From the NCBI GenBank assembly GCA_013287815.1, contig JABDDC010000016.1, positions 1-35,784 on the forward strand: a DNA stretch of 35,784 nt, read 5' to 3'. The position numbers were made by a program, and so were the translations under genes. The notes beneath the pieces were generated by a model that searched no databases, was not told the origin of the DNA, and saw only the letters and a list, made by a program, of their open reading frames with translations. Of this stretch, positions 14,296 through 23,497 are shown piece by piece. This stretch comes from Chlamydiota bacterium (GTDB lineage: Bacteria > Chlamydiota > Chlamydiia > Chlamydiales > Parachlamydiaceae). How positions within the stretch are numbered: position 1 is the first letter of the stretch; every line of letters begins with the position of its first letter.

Positions 14296-15597
14296 TTAAT
14301 AATTTCCTTTCAAAATACTTCTTATATTCTCTAAAAAAACATTACGCTCTAGCAAAAGGGCAATAAAGCGTTCGAGCGAGCCCCAGAAAGAGCGTGCTAT
14401 GAAAATGTCATCTGCAGAATCCTGCAGGACAAAAGTGATAGCAGCGCTTGGCCATTCTCGTCCTATCTCATCAATCAAGCGTAGTTCTAAACGCGGTCCC
14501 AGAGAATTTTGCTCCTCCTGGATTTCTGAAATAAACGGATAACTAAAAGAAAACCGTCTGACAACTTCGTCAATAATTTTCCGAATTTCGAATTCAGAAT
14601 TCCGAATTTCTTTATTTGCCTTCTGAGTTCTTTGCTTTGATGCAATCAAATGCCAATGAGCCTCAAAACCAAATATTCTAATGGTTTGCTCAATGAATTG
14701 CAAGGAAGAAATAACATTGTCAACAACTTCCTTCTTTGAACACCTAAATGTCATCAGATCAGACAGATATGAATTATTATTAAAGAGCCCCCATTTTTCT
14801 GCATCGGGCACTTCTTGATACTTTTTTTCGTATTCAAAGACCGGGCGTTTAATATTCAGCTTATTGATCAAGTAGATATGCTGGAGAACCCTGTCAGTTC
14901 CAAGGGGTGTTTCAACCTTTAGAAAATTGGTACTTTGAAGCTTAGATTCGAGCCATTCGATTAAAATGTGCTTATACTGAACGCCGTCCGGTAGCCAAAA
15001 AGGCTCCGCCTCGCTGATGGCTGGATCAAAAAAGAACAAGTTGTGTTTAGGGCCCAAGATCCGGTGGTCTTTCTTTTTGAGAAGGGCATTGTATAATTTG
15101 ACGAAGTCCTTTAACTTTTGTGAGTCTTCAAAAGCGGCACCTATTAGGCGTGTCACCTTCATATCACCTTCTAGAAGGACTTCTTCCATCTCAAGAACCC
15201 TGGCGGCGCCGATGAGTGCCGGGTCATTCAAAGGAGATAAACAGAGTCCATAGTGATCGCCAATTTGGACCAGATCGATAATATTGGTTTGATCTCCGGC
15301 GATAATATCAGCCAAATGAGGTTGTTGATGATGCTCGAGCAAGGAGGAGGCATTTTCACGCATCATGGATCGGATATGTACTTCTGGAGCATCCTTCAGA
15401 GATGAGCGGAGATTTGTATCGATGAGGGAGAGCATCTCGGAATAGATCGGCTGTTCGAAAATGAAATCGCAATAGAAACCATGCTTCAACACACCGCTGC
15501 TGGCAAATAGCACGTTTGGAAAAAGCTGTCCGACAGCATAAGTTAGCATTTCTGCTGCTAAGCCCTTGAAGTCGTCTGTAGGTTGTTGAAGGTGCAT
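14296..15597 (-). CDS. Threonyl-tRNA synthetase-derived pseudoenzyme
   Basis: A 433-aa ThrRS relative that looks catalytically dead. It aligns by eye with ThrRS from the second N-terminal domain onward: GFYCDF (40-45), KKKDHRILGPKHNLFFF (175-190), PFWLPDGVQYKHI and VETPLG (motif 1 area), then motif 3-like FWGSLERFIALLLE (404-417). Missing are the TGS domain, the editing-site HxxxH (here EMLTYAV) and CxxxH (Cys119 but Leu at the His place), a recognisable motif 2 with its ATP-binding Arg, and the whole C-terminal anticodon-binding domain (ThrRS is normally ~640 aa). It occupies the thrS slot of the thrS-infC-rpmI-rplT operon, so it may be a regulatory leftover. A true thrS must lie elsewhere. 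Confidence 0.82.
   Translation of the reverse strand: MHLQQPTDDFKGLAAEMLTYAVGQLFPNVLFASSGVLKHGFYCDFIFEQPIYSEMLSLIDTNLRSSLKDAPEVHIRSMMRENASSLLEHHQQPHLADIIAGDQTNIIDLVQIGDHYGLCLSPLNDPALIGAARVLEMEEVLLEGDMKVTRLIGAAFEDSQKLKDFVKLYNALLKKKDHRILGPKHNLFFFDPAISEAEPFWLPDGVQYKHILIEWLESKLQSTNFLKVETPLGTDRVLQHIYLINKLNIKRPVFEYEKKYQEVPDAEKWGLFNNNSYLSDLMTFRCSKKEVVDNVISSLQFIEQTIRIFGFEAHWHLIASKQRTQKANKEIRNSEFEIRKIIDEVVRRFSFSYPFISEIQEEQNSLGPRLELRLIDEIGREWPSAAITFVLQDSADDIFIARSFWGSLERFIALLLERNVFLENIRSILKGNY
14579..14611. repeat. GAATTC-rich palindromic element in frame in the ThrRS-like gene
   Basis: TTCCGAATTTCGAATTCAGA followed by ATTCCGAATTTC encodes residues ~330-340 (EIRNSEFEIRK) of the ThrRS-like protein. The words match the palindrome at 13658-13675, so a short mobile palindrome seems to have inserted without breaking the reading frame. 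Confidence 0.5.
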
Positions 15598-15615
15598 ATA
15601 TTTTTATTGGTAAAA

Positions 15616-15692
15616 TGGTGAGATATAGCTGACTTGAACAGCTGACCTCCACGATGTCAACGTGGCGCTCTAACCAACTGAGCTAATATCTC
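15616..15692 (-). tRNA. tRNA-Val, anticodon GAC
   Basis: The minus-strand cloverleaf has acceptor GAGATAT/ATATCTC, D-arm TAGCTCAGTTGGTTAGAGC, anticodon arm CCACG-TTGACAT-CGTGG with anticodon GAC, variable GAGGTC, and T-arm CAGCTGTTCAAGTCAGCTG-like. Discriminator A and an encoded CCA (15618-15616) complete it. The ThrRS-like gene begins 18 bases downstream, so the tRNA is probably processed from a common transcript. Confidence 0.94.
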
Positions 15693-15706
15693 ATCGAAGA
15701 AGGAAA

Positions 15707-15736
15707 AGAATAATCAATTTTGATGATTCTTGTCAA
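15707..15736 (-). promoter_or_regulatory. Promoter of tRNA-Val and the downstream operon
   Basis: On the minus strand a consensus -35 TTGACA (15736-15731), an 18-base spacer and -10 TATTCT (15712-15707). The predicted start is ~8 bases before the mature tRNA end. It is the best promoter visible for the thrS-like/infC run. Confidence 0.65.
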
Positions 15737-16588
15737 ATTGATTTATTGTGTTCCAGCAATTCGGACTTAGGGGGAAATTGGTGAAATTCTTCTTTTTCCC
15801 TAGGAGGCTCATCAGACAAACTTGTATCGGTTTGCGCGTTGCCCAGATGTATAAAGCTAAGAGTGGCGAGCTCGGAGCGAAGCGAAGAGCGATTGATGTT
15901 AGTCCTTACGCCGTTATCGGCATAAGAGCTAGCCACTAAACGATGACATACTTTAGCGGCTCCTTTATATTCTTCTATAAATAATCAAGCATAGCCACAC
16001 AGATAATACTGGCGGAAACGCTTCAAGCGCAGCTCCTTCAGAGACCTACTCAGGAGCTTTTCGCTGAAGGGCATTTAAAGGTAAGAATTCAATTTCGTTA
16101 CAATTTTATAATCGAGAAAATCACCATTACTGAAACACATCAAAATAGACCTGAAAATATACTAGAAACAGGGTAAACTGATTAATAAACTTTAAAACAT
16201 CTTCAGAATATAGTGTGAGTAATCAGTAAAAGAACATTGTTCTTGGCAAGATCTTAAGCTTCTTATTATAAATATGTTATAAAATATCAGACACTCTTCA
16301 AACGCACAATTCTGCACTTAAAATCAAAATCCTTGAAAAGCGATAAAAAACACCCTAAAAAAGATAAAAATACTATTAAACCTCAGATTTCACGAGGAGA
16401 TAATCAGTAGAGTCCGAATTGCTGAGTCGCTCATAGGATAGCGCAAAAAAAATTGCGCTTAGCACCTTTGTGGGGTTGTTTTTTTAATTAAAAAAAATTC
16501 GTTCTAGATCAAGATCTCTGATCCTACCTCCTTTATCATTGATATTCATAGCTGACTGATTTAAAATAGAGGTTTTTGAGGAGGATGT
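15737..16588. other. Long non-coding stretch
   Basis: About 850 bases without a convincing gene. The first 200 bases have weak open frames on both strands, neither recognisable. A hairpin AGCTCCT/AGGAGCT (16031-16037 and 16052-16058) is followed by TTTT. From ~16080 the sequence is strongly A/T-rich, with a second hairpin AGCGCAA/TTGCGCT (16440-16446 and 16453-16459) ahead of a T-rich run at 16478-16486. The last ~60 bases are the leader of the exported protein gene. Confidence 0.5.
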
Positions 16589-17317
16589 ATGAGATTTTTG
16601 GCCGCGTTTTTATTGATGTTTGGATGTTTGCAGGGCGACGAGTTGTTGCTGCGTGAGAATATGATGAATGCGAAGCCAAGCGACTTCCTTGTCATCATGT
16701 CCAATAAAACTGATACGCTGCTTCACATCGCCGACCGGAAAGATTACCTCTTGACTGTCGAGGAGATCGCCGTTCCTGAAGGAAAGAAGCTAGAGTCTGT
16801 GACCTGGAAAGAATGGGTGGCACAAAGCGCACCTGGAAACACTTCCTGGGTTACTTATGAGATTGATCTTCGTAATGGACAAATGACTAAATATTATTCC
16901 TTCACCAAAAGAAATTGGTTTGAGATCCCCGATTCAGAAAACTTCCTTATAAAACTTTTAAGTTTTCGTTTGACAAAGATTCCTGAAAACATCAGAAAAA
17001 AAGTCGGTCCAAAACCTTCCTCAGGACCTGACTGGCGCCCTCTTTGGCAACCCAAAATGATCATTGAAGGCCAGACAGTCAATGGTGTGATGTTTGATGC
17101 TTGGGAAACAAAATGGCCGCGCGATAATAGTGAACTTTCCGGCAAAACCGTTGAAGTTTATCTCCCAAAAGAAAGTGAACGCTATCGAGCTTACCTCCCC
17201 TATTGGCTGCAAATCAACGGTTCAATCGGCAAAGCGAAAATCCGAATTATCGATTCAGGAACGAATCTGAAGTCCCCAAAGGCAATGCCGTCGACTTATC
17301 AACAGACAAAATCATAA
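16589..17317 (+). CDS. Exported protein of unknown function
   Basis: A 242-aa protein I do not recognise. It has an N-terminal signal sequence MRFLAAFLLMFGCLQGDE; Cys13 follows Met-Phe-Gly, which is only a weak lipobox, so ordinary export is more likely than lipidation. The mature part is Trp/Lys-rich with a central region (about 80-190) containing GNTSWVTYEIDLRNGQMTKY, SFRLTKIPENIRKKVG and VNGVMFDAWETKWPRDNSEL, giving a beta-rich single-domain impression. A strong ribosome-binding site (GAGGAGG, 7 bases) supports the start. The gene is isolated between two non-coding stretches; the pattern of a small secreted periplasmic protein near lepB is the only context. Confidence 0.75.
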   Translation: MRFLAAFLLMFGCLQGDELLLRENMMNAKPSDFLVIMSNKTDTLLHIADRKDYLLTVEEIAVPEGKKLESVTWKEWVAQSAPGNTSWVTYEIDLRNGQMTKYYSFTKRNWFEIPDSENFLIKLLSFRLTKIPENIRKKVGPKPSSGPDWRPLWQPKMIIEGQTVNGVMFDAWETKWPRDNSELSGKTVEVYLPKESERYRAYLPYWLQINGSIGKAKIRIIDSGTNLKSPKAMPSTYQQTKS

Positions 17318-17839
17318 GTTGTTTATTATTTGGCATTTTTGCCAACTCTCATAGTCGATTATAAATAATTGATATTAAGCCTGTTATATTTTACAGTCAG
17401 AGTTGTTGGGATTAAGCTTTAAGACTTTAAATCTTTATCAACCTTTTTTTGCACAATTCTTCCACAAAAAAATGACTAATTATGAATGTTTTAATAATTT
17501 TGGTGTACAAACTGCGTAAAATATTCGTTGAAAATTTTAGGCATGCCTATTTTAACCTCTTGATGTTCAACCTAGAAACGGCGATTCGAAGGGGGGTGCT
17601 AGACGCTAGATTTTGGTTCATGACGCGTTGAGACGAATGGGGGCATACCCAAACGGGCAAGCCCCATTCATCTCAACGCGTTCTAAATCAAAAGATTGCA
17701 TCTGACAGCCTTCCTATCGCCGTTTCCGGGTTTAAAGAGAGAATACTGTGAATTATGGAAAGGTGGAACTCTCTCTTGAGATTTGTTCCTAAATGTTATA
17801 TGCTAATGTCATTCATTTTAAAAAAGATGTTAAAATTTC
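17318..17839. other. Non-coding stretch with palindromic element, upstream of lepB
   Basis: 522 bases with no gene. 17318-17570 is A/T-rich with no clear structure, 17571-17730 is the palindromic element described separately, and the last ~110 bases are the lepB leader. That leader has a possible TTGAGA/TATGCT pair near 17780-17805, too weak to list as a promoter. Confidence 0.5.
17571..17730 (-). repeat. Palindromic MITE-like element, copy 1
   Basis: A 160-nt element whose ends pair as GAAACGGCGAT (17575-17585) with ATCGCCGTTTC (17716-17726), and whose inner arms are ACGCGTTGAGACGAATGGGG (17623-17642) and its partner at 17662-17681 with one mismatch. Its reverse complement aligns along its whole length with the element at 23237-23394, including shared stretches such as GATGCAAT-TTTTGATT, TTGGGTATGC and CCTTCGAATCGCCGTTTC. 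It contains no gene, so it would have to be mobilised in trans. Confidence 0.85.
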
Positions 17840-19774
17840 ATGTTTAGACAACCAGACAGACTCTATTCTTTGACAAAAGCTCGGCACACTATGAGAGCGA
17901 GCTACAAGTGGTATAAGATGCGATCGAAGGCGCTCCCTGCCGATCAGCTTGAATTTATGGAAACCCATCTTAAATTACTTGACGATGCACTTTTGCAAAA
18001 AAACAGGGAAACAGCAAACAAAGAAGCACGTTTGCTGGAAGCGTTTTGCAAGTCCCATTTCAAAAAGACGCCTGGCGATTATCTGATTGAGATTTTGATC
18101 GCCATTGTGATTGCATTGGCTGTAGCGACGGTGGTCAGGCAGAGCTGGTTTGAGCTGTACGAGATCCCTTCAGGGTCCATGAGGCCAACTTTTAAAGAAC
18201 AAGATCATCTGACCGTATCAAAAACGACTTTTGGGATCAACGTCCCTTTGCAGACAGCACACTTTATGTTTGATCCAAAATTAGTCCAAAGGGCCAGCGT
18301 CTTTATTTGGTCAGGCGATGGAATTCCTCATCTCGATTCCGATTCCACCTTCATGAAAATTTTCCCTTATACGAAGAGATATATTAAGCGGTGCATGGGA
18401 AAACCCGGAGACAGTCTATATTTCTATGGAGGGAAGGTCTATGGCATTGATCAGGATGGCAACGAGATTAAAGACTTTCTGGAAGGAACTTGGCTAAAGA
18501 AGCTGGAACATATCCCCTTCCTTAAATTTGAAGGAAGAAGATCCTCTGTTCAGAATTCCCATACCAAAATCATTAGTGAAGCCGTTTTCAATTACTTTGA
18601 CCTTGCAAAGGGTCGTTATGTCTTCAATGTGAATAATATTTCAGGCGAGATCTTTAACGGCAAGGAATGGATCAAAGATCAACCTACAGCTCAGCTAAAG
18701 AAGCATGATACCATTCAAACATTAAGCGATTTCTGGGGAATGCGCAATTATGCCATCGCTCGGGTTTTGAATAAGAAGCAAGTGCAGTTGCTGACCAATT
18801 TCTCTTTGAAAAATATGGAAGAGGCTCAGCTCTATCTGGAACTGCGCCATACACCAAGCCTAAGCTATCCCCTTCCTTCTATCTACAGCAATAACCTGGT
18901 CTTCATCAAAGGTTACGCGACGCTGATCCCTCTGAAAGAAAATCATATTAAAGCATTGATGAATAACATGTACACCTGCCGTTTCTCAGTTGAAGATGGA
19001 AAGGCATCACAATACAGTTCAGAAGGAAGACAAAGAAATTCTAATCCCCTCTTTGCAAGCATCCCCAATGGCACCTATGAGTTCTATTACGGCAAGGCTT
19101 ACGATGTTGGTTTTGGAGCCATCACTCATCTGCTGACTGAAGACCATCCAATCTACAGTCTAAAGCCAAGTCATGTACAAAAGCTATTCAACATCGGTAT
19201 CGAGATGTCTGCTTTTTACGAGCCCAATACCCGCGTCCCCGACCTCTTTCCTAACCGCTATGCCTATTTCCGAGACGAAGATTTGTATGTGATGGGTGGA
19301 GTTTTAATGGAGAAGGATGATCCTGTTTTGAAAGGATTCCTTGAAAGCGAACTGAAGAAAGAAAAAGCAGCGACAGAAAAAGAGCCCTATGTCGCCTATA
19401 AAGACTACGGTCCGCCAGTCACAAAAGACGGCCAACTCGACAGAGAGTTCATCAAAACTTTCGGATACCAAGTGCCCGAAAAACATTATCTTGCCCTTGG
19501 CGATAACCATGCCATGAGCTCGGATAGTAGAGAGTTTGGTCCAATCCCCGAAGCTAATCTGCAGGGAACACCATCCCTGATCATCTGGCCGCCAGGAGAT
19601 CGTTTGGGCTTTCCAAATCAGAAGCCCTATCCAATCATCACAACGCCAAGACTGATCGTCTGGAGCATCGTCGCTGTTATTTTGGCAATTTGGTACGCCT
19701 TTCATAGATACAGGATGACCAAGCCCATCTTCAAGAAAATTAAGAATGAGAATGGAAATGGGAATGGGACTTAG
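17840..19774 (+). CDS. lepB: Signal peptidase I, long chlamydial form
   Basis: A 644-aa membrane protease that removes signal peptides from exported preproteins. After a ~80-residue cytoplasmic N-terminal region comes a TM helix (82-99, LIEILIAIVIALAVATVV), then YEIPSGSMRPTF with catalytic Ser113. The general-base Lys183 is in KRYIKRCMGKPGD, and the C-terminal box is LGDNHAMSSDSREFG, near residue 555. A ~370-residue insertion separates the Lys box from the C-terminal box, and a second TM helix (LIVWSIVAVILAIWYAF) sits near the C-terminus. Typical LepB is 250-330 aa; ~630-aa forms with this insertion are characteristic of chlamydiae. It ends in an Asn/Gly-rich tail and converges on ileS across a repeat nest. 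Confidence 0.96.
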   Translation: MFRQPDRLYSLTKARHTMRASYKWYKMRSKALPADQLEFMETHLKLLDDALLQKNRETANKEARLLEAFCKSHFKKTPGDYLIEILIAIVIALAVATVVRQSWFELYEIPSGSMRPTFKEQDHLTVSKTTFGINVPLQTAHFMFDPKLVQRASVFIWSGDGIPHLDSDSTFMKIFPYTKRYIKRCMGKPGDSLYFYGGKVYGIDQDGNEIKDFLEGTWLKKLEHIPFLKFEGRRSSVQNSHTKIISEAVFNYFDLAKGRYVFNVNNISGEIFNGKEWIKDQPTAQLKKHDTIQTLSDFWGMRNYAIARVLNKKQVQLLTNFSLKNMEEAQLYLELRHTPSLSYPLPSIYSNNLVFIKGYATLIPLKENHIKALMNNMYTCRFSVEDGKASQYSSEGRQRNSNPLFASIPNGTYEFYYGKAYDVGFGAITHLLTEDHPIYSLKPSHVQKLFNIGIEMSAFYEPNTRVPDLFPNRYAYFRDEDLYVMGGVLMEKDDPVLKGFLESELKKEKAATEKEPYVAYKDYGPPVTKDGQLDREFIKTFGYQVPEKHYLALGDNHAMSSDSREFGPIPEANLQGTPSLIIWPPGDRLGFPNQKPYPIITTPRLIVWSIVAVILAIWYAFHRYRMTKPIFKKIKNENGNGNGT

Positions 19775-20082
19775 TTTGTGAGTGCGTGAATATGTGCTGG
19801 TTTGAGTGTCGTTAGAAAATTAAACACAGAGACAATGAGACCACAGAGGTCACAGAGAAAGTATTGTGGCTTGAAGTAACTTGTGGATACGTCTCGCTTA
19901 AGTTTCAATGCAAAGGCGCTAAGGTGCAAAGATCGCAAAGGTGTCACGCAGGACTTTTAATTAAACACAAAGACACGAAGGCTGAGGGTTATAACACCGT
20001 ATGCCCTTAGCTTCCGAGATAGGTTTGTGGAATCTGTGACCTCTGTATCTCTGTGGCCTCTGTGTTTAATTTAATCACACTC
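19775..20082. repeat. Repeat nest between convergent lepB and ileS
   Basis: 308 bases without a gene but with two repeat families. One is an inverted pair of CACAGAG-type repeats: 19819-19861 (TTAAACACAGAGACAATGAG and on) against 20033-20071 (ending GTGGCCTCTGTGTTTAATTT). The other is a CGCAAAG-type copy at 19902-19958 (TGCAAAGATCGCAAAGGTGT then CACGCAGGA), plus a shorter AAACACAAAGACACGAAGG at 19962-19980. The inverted CACAGAG pair could act as a bidirectional terminator structure. Confidence 0.75.
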
Positions 20083-23000
20083 CTAGGCCTTCGTCACTTC
20101 AATGACGGCGGGTTCTCCGTTGAGATCCCACTCAGTTCCATGAACCGGACCGAAGTGAACATCAACAGCCAAAACCTCACTGGTGATATAATCTTTGTAT
20201 TCCTCAAAGGTCCTGCGGACGCGATCTGACGATTGAATCTTGATCTTGATCCGATCGGTCACAGCGAGGTCGGCATCGCGGCGCATGGTGTTCACCTTGT
20301 TGACGATCTCTCTTGCAAGCCCTTCACGAAGCAAGTCATCAGTGATATTAGTATCGAGTGCGATGGTGATCAAACCTTCGTTGGCAGCAATAACCCCCTC
20401 GTGGACTACCCTTTCCACCTGGACGTCGTCCGTGGTAAGGATCACTGGAAGGCCATCAAGAGTAATGGTGACAGACTTACCATTGAGCAGTTCCATCAGC
20501 TGATACCTATCAAACTGTTCGATAGCCATCTGGGCGATAGGCATCAGTTTGCCTACTTTTTTACCAAGGACGCGGAAATTGGGCTTAGCTCTCAGGCTAA
20601 CAAATGCCTCCTCAACAGGACTGAAGGTGACTGTTTTAACATTGAGTTCATCAGCGATAAGGTGCTGCTGATCCTCGAGAAATGAAAGGATCTTCGGATC
20701 GGATGAAGCCAAGTGGGCGGCCGGAAGCGGCTGGCGTACTTTCAGCTTATGTTCTTTGCGCAGCGAGTGTCCCAGGCTGACAGTCACATGAACAGCTTCC
20801 ATCTCTGCTTCCAGTCTTTCCATTCTGTACTCTTTTTCGTAAATAGGGAAGTCGCACAGGTGGACAGATTGCGGCATCGAATCGGTACGCAAGTTTTGGT
20901 AGATCGATTCACTGATGAATGGAACATAAGGAGCGGCGATCTTGGAAAGCTCCACCAGCACATGATAAAGTGTTTCGAAGGCCTGGGCGCGTTCGGGAGT
21001 ATCCTCATCTTCCCAGAATCGGCGGCGCGAGCGGCGGATATACCAGTTGGTCAGCTGATCGATGAAGTCAACAAACGGCTCGACAGCTTGTGACAGGTCA
21101 TAGCCGTCCATACCAAGCTCGACCTGTTGGATGAGCTTGTTCAGCAGCGACAAGATCCACTGGTCGATAACTTGAACCGGTTTTGGCTTAGTTTTAGGAG
21201 GCTTCCAGTTGTAGATGCGTGCATACGTGATAAAGAAGGTGTAGGCATTCCAGAATGGGAGGAGCGCCTGGCGCAGGACTAGTTCGACGCCTGGTTTAGA
21301 GAAGGCCAGATCATCCCCTTTCACGGCAGGACTATGCAACATATATAGTCTGATGGCGTCGGCCCCATACTGTTGGATTACTTCGACGGGATCCGGGTAA
21401 TTTTTCAATCTCTTGGACATCTTGGCACCATCGGCAGCCAGTACCAGGCCGTTAACGATGCAGTTTTTGAATGCCGGCTGATTAAATAACCCTGCCGACA
21501 ACACTGTCAGCGTGTAGAACCAACCGCGCGTCTGATCAAGCCCTTCAGCGATGAAATCGGCTGGAAAGTTATCATCAAACAGCTGCCGGTTTTCAAACGG
21601 ATAATGATTTTGTGCATAAGGCATTGATCCCGATTCAAACCAGCAGTCGAATACCTCTGGGATGCGATTAAAAGTCTTTCCATCCTTTTTAAAGGTCAAG
21701 TCATCGATGAAATGGCGATGCAAGTCGGTGATCTTTTTACCAGTCAGGTCTTCCAATTCTTTGATGCTGCTGATGACAACGATTTCCCCGTCGTCCGCAC
21801 GCCAAAGAGGGATGGGTGTTCCCCAGTAGCGGTTGCGGCTGATTGCCCAGTCACGGGCACCTTCGAGCCATTTTCCGAAGCGGCCATACTGGATGTGTTC
21901 TGGCGTCCAGTGGATTTTATCGTTTGCGGCCAAGATGCCTTCTTTAATTTTTTCTACCGCCACAAACCAGGTACGGATAGCTTTATAGATCAATGGGGTG
22001 TCTGACCGGGGGCAAAATGGATAGCGGTGATGGATCGTCCCCTGATGGATCACTTTACCATCCTGCTTAAGACGACGCGTGATGTCTTTATCGGCATCTT
22101 TGACGAACATACCCACATATTCCGGGATTTCAGAAGTGAATAGTCCGTTGTTGTTGACGGGGCAGACCGGAGCGATGCCATAGCGTTGGCTGGCGTAGAA
22201 GTCGACTTCACCGAAGGCCGGGGCACTCTGGACAATACCTGTACCTTCCTCAACGGAGACTGTCTCTTCCAGAATGATGCGAAAAGTTGACCCTTCCCTG
22301 GAATGGTCGACAAAATAGTCAAACAGCGGAATATAGCGCTTCCCTTCCAGCTCGTCGCCTGGGAAAGACCGTACCACAGTATATTCTGCCGGGTCTTTAT
22401 AGTAGGCATTGAGCCGTTGGGTCGCTAAAATAAAATGGCGTCTGGAGATATGGTCGATTACTTCTGAATACTCGATGCGCGGCCCAATCATCAGCGCTAA
22501 ATTTGACACCAGCGTCCAAGGGGTTGTCGTCCAGGCAAGATAGTATGTATTTTCATCGTCGCGCGACTGAAATGCTATCGTCAATGAGGGATCGTCCACT
22601 TCCTTATAGTTCTCAGAGGCTTCGAAGTTAGATAAGGGAGTTCCCAGCTTAGCTGAAAAAGGCATCACCTTTAACCCTTCATAGACCAGCCCTTTGTCAT
22701 ATAATTCCTTAAAAACCCACCAGACCGACTCCATAAAAGAGGTGTCCATCGTGCGGTAAGTATGCTTGAAATCGACCCAGCGCCCCATGCGGTTGACGGT
22801 CGATTTCCACTCTTCAGTGTAACGGAGAACGATATTACGACACTCTTCATTGAATTTGGCAATCCCGAATTTCTCAATGGCAGGGGCACCGGAAAGGTTG
22901 AATGTCTTTTCGATCTCATTCTCGATAGGAAGTCCGTGGCAGTCCCAGCCAAAACGGCGCGGCGCATAAAACCCTTTCATTGTCTTATATCGCAAGACCA

Positions 23001-23196
23001 CATCTTTAATCGTTCCTGCAAGGATATGTCCATAGTGAGGTAGCCCCGTCGCAAAGGGAGGGCCATCATAGAAGGTGAATAACTTATTCATTTTGCGGTT
23101 CTCTACCGACTTTTCGAATAAGTTATTATCTTGCCATAACTTTAAAACTTTCTTCTCTCTTTCATCGAAAGATTCCTGGGGTACTTGATCAAACAT
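20083..23196 (-). CDS. ileS: Isoleucyl-tRNA synthetase, eukaryote-like (type 2)
   Basis: A 1037-aa class Ia synthetase. HIGH motif: PHYGHILAGTIKDVVLRY (HYGH at 54-57). The editing-domain region begins TTTPWTLVSNLALM. The Trp-rich FDCWFESGSMPYAQ and the KMSKS variant KMSKRLKNYPDP are intact, and an anticodon-binding domain and long C-terminal extension follow. Length, the HYGH form and KMSKR are features of the type 2 (eukaryote-like) IleRS that is generally insensitive to mupirocin (family knowledge, not tested here). No zinc-binding C-terminal Cys cluster of the bacterial type is seen. Convergent with lepB, a pairing I recall as conserved in chlamydiae. ssrA lies ~340 bp upstream on the other strand. 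Confidence 0.97.
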   Translation of the reverse strand: MFDQVPQESFDEREKKVLKLWQDNNLFEKSVENRKMNKLFTFYDGPPFATGLPHYGHILAGTIKDVVLRYKTMKGFYAPRRFGWDCHGLPIENEIEKTFNLSGAPAIEKFGIAKFNEECRNIVLRYTEEWKSTVNRMGRWVDFKHTYRTMDTSFMESVWWVFKELYDKGLVYEGLKVMPFSAKLGTPLSNFEASENYKEVDDPSLTIAFQSRDDENTYYLAWTTTPWTLVSNLALMIGPRIEYSEVIDHISRRHFILATQRLNAYYKDPAEYTVVRSFPGDELEGKRYIPLFDYFVDHSREGSTFRIILEETVSVEEGTGIVQSAPAFGEVDFYASQRYGIAPVCPVNNNGLFTSEIPEYVGMFVKDADKDITRRLKQDGKVIHQGTIHHRYPFCPRSDTPLIYKAIRTWFVAVEKIKEGILAANDKIHWTPEHIQYGRFGKWLEGARDWAISRNRYWGTPIPLWRADDGEIVVISSIKELEDLTGKKITDLHRHFIDDLTFKKDGKTFNRIPEVFDCWFESGSMPYAQNHYPFENRQLFDDNFPADFIAEGLDQTRGWFYTLTVLSAGLFNQPAFKNCIVNGLVLAADGAKMSKRLKNYPDPVEVIQQYGADAIRLYMLHSPAVKGDDLAFSKPGVELVLRQALLPFWNAYTFFITYARIYNWKPPKTKPKPVQVIDQWILSLLNKLIQQVELGMDGYDLSQAVEPFVDFIDQLTNWYIRRSRRRFWEDEDTPERAQAFETLYHVLVELSKIAAPYVPFISESIYQNLRTDSMPQSVHLCDFPIYEKEYRMERLEAEMEAVHVTVSLGHSLRKEHKLKVRQPLPAAHLASSDPKILSFLEDQQHLIADELNVKTVTFSPVEEAFVSLRAKPNFRVLGKKVGKLMPIAQMAIEQFDRYQLMELLNGKSVTITLDGLPVILTTDDVQVERVVHEGVIAANEGLITIALDTNITDDLLREGLAREIVNKVNTMRRDADLAVTDRIKIKIQSSDRVRRTFEEYKDYITSEVLAVDVHFGPVHGTEWDLNGEPAVIEVTKA

Positions 23197-23236
23197 AATC
23201 GTCTCTTTATAATTTAAATTAAATGGACTTCATTGT

Positions 23237-23394
23237 CCTAGAAACGGCGATTGGAAGGGATGCCAGATGCAATATTTTGATTCAGAAAGCATTGTGATAA
23301 CGGGTAACTTACCCCTTGGGTATGCTCCATTCTTCTCAACGTGTTATGAACCTAAATCTTGCACCTGGCACCCCCTTCGAATCGCCGTTTCCAG
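23237..23394 (+). repeat. Palindromic MITE-like element, copy 2
   Basis: A 158-nt element with ends CCTAGAAACGGCGATT and AATCGCCGTTTCC, the same family as 17571-17730 but in the opposite orientation. Shared internal words are CAGATGCAAT, TTTTGATT, TTGGGTATGC and CTTCGAATCGCCGTTTC. The inner hairpin is more degenerate than in copy 1. The two copies bracket the lepB-ileS segment. Confidence 0.85.
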
Positions 23395-23497
23395 GATTAT
23401 AGCCGGTTTTGCGGATAAAGGCAAGGAGGGGAAAAGTGAAGGATGAGGGGTGAGAGGTTGAATGTTTTTTCCTCATCCTTCATCCATTTTTCTCCTA

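Noticed and set aside
15733-15939. Open frames of 63-67 codons on both strands just upstream of tRNA-Val
   Set aside because: The minus one starts at GTG without a ribosome-binding site, and the + one is antisense to it. Neither resembles a known family, and the region lies across the tRNA-Val promoter.
16031-16061. Terminator hairpin in the 15.7-16.6 kb gap
   Set aside because: A 7-bp stem and four T's, but no transcript to terminate is visible on the + strand, so it is only mentioned in the gap description.
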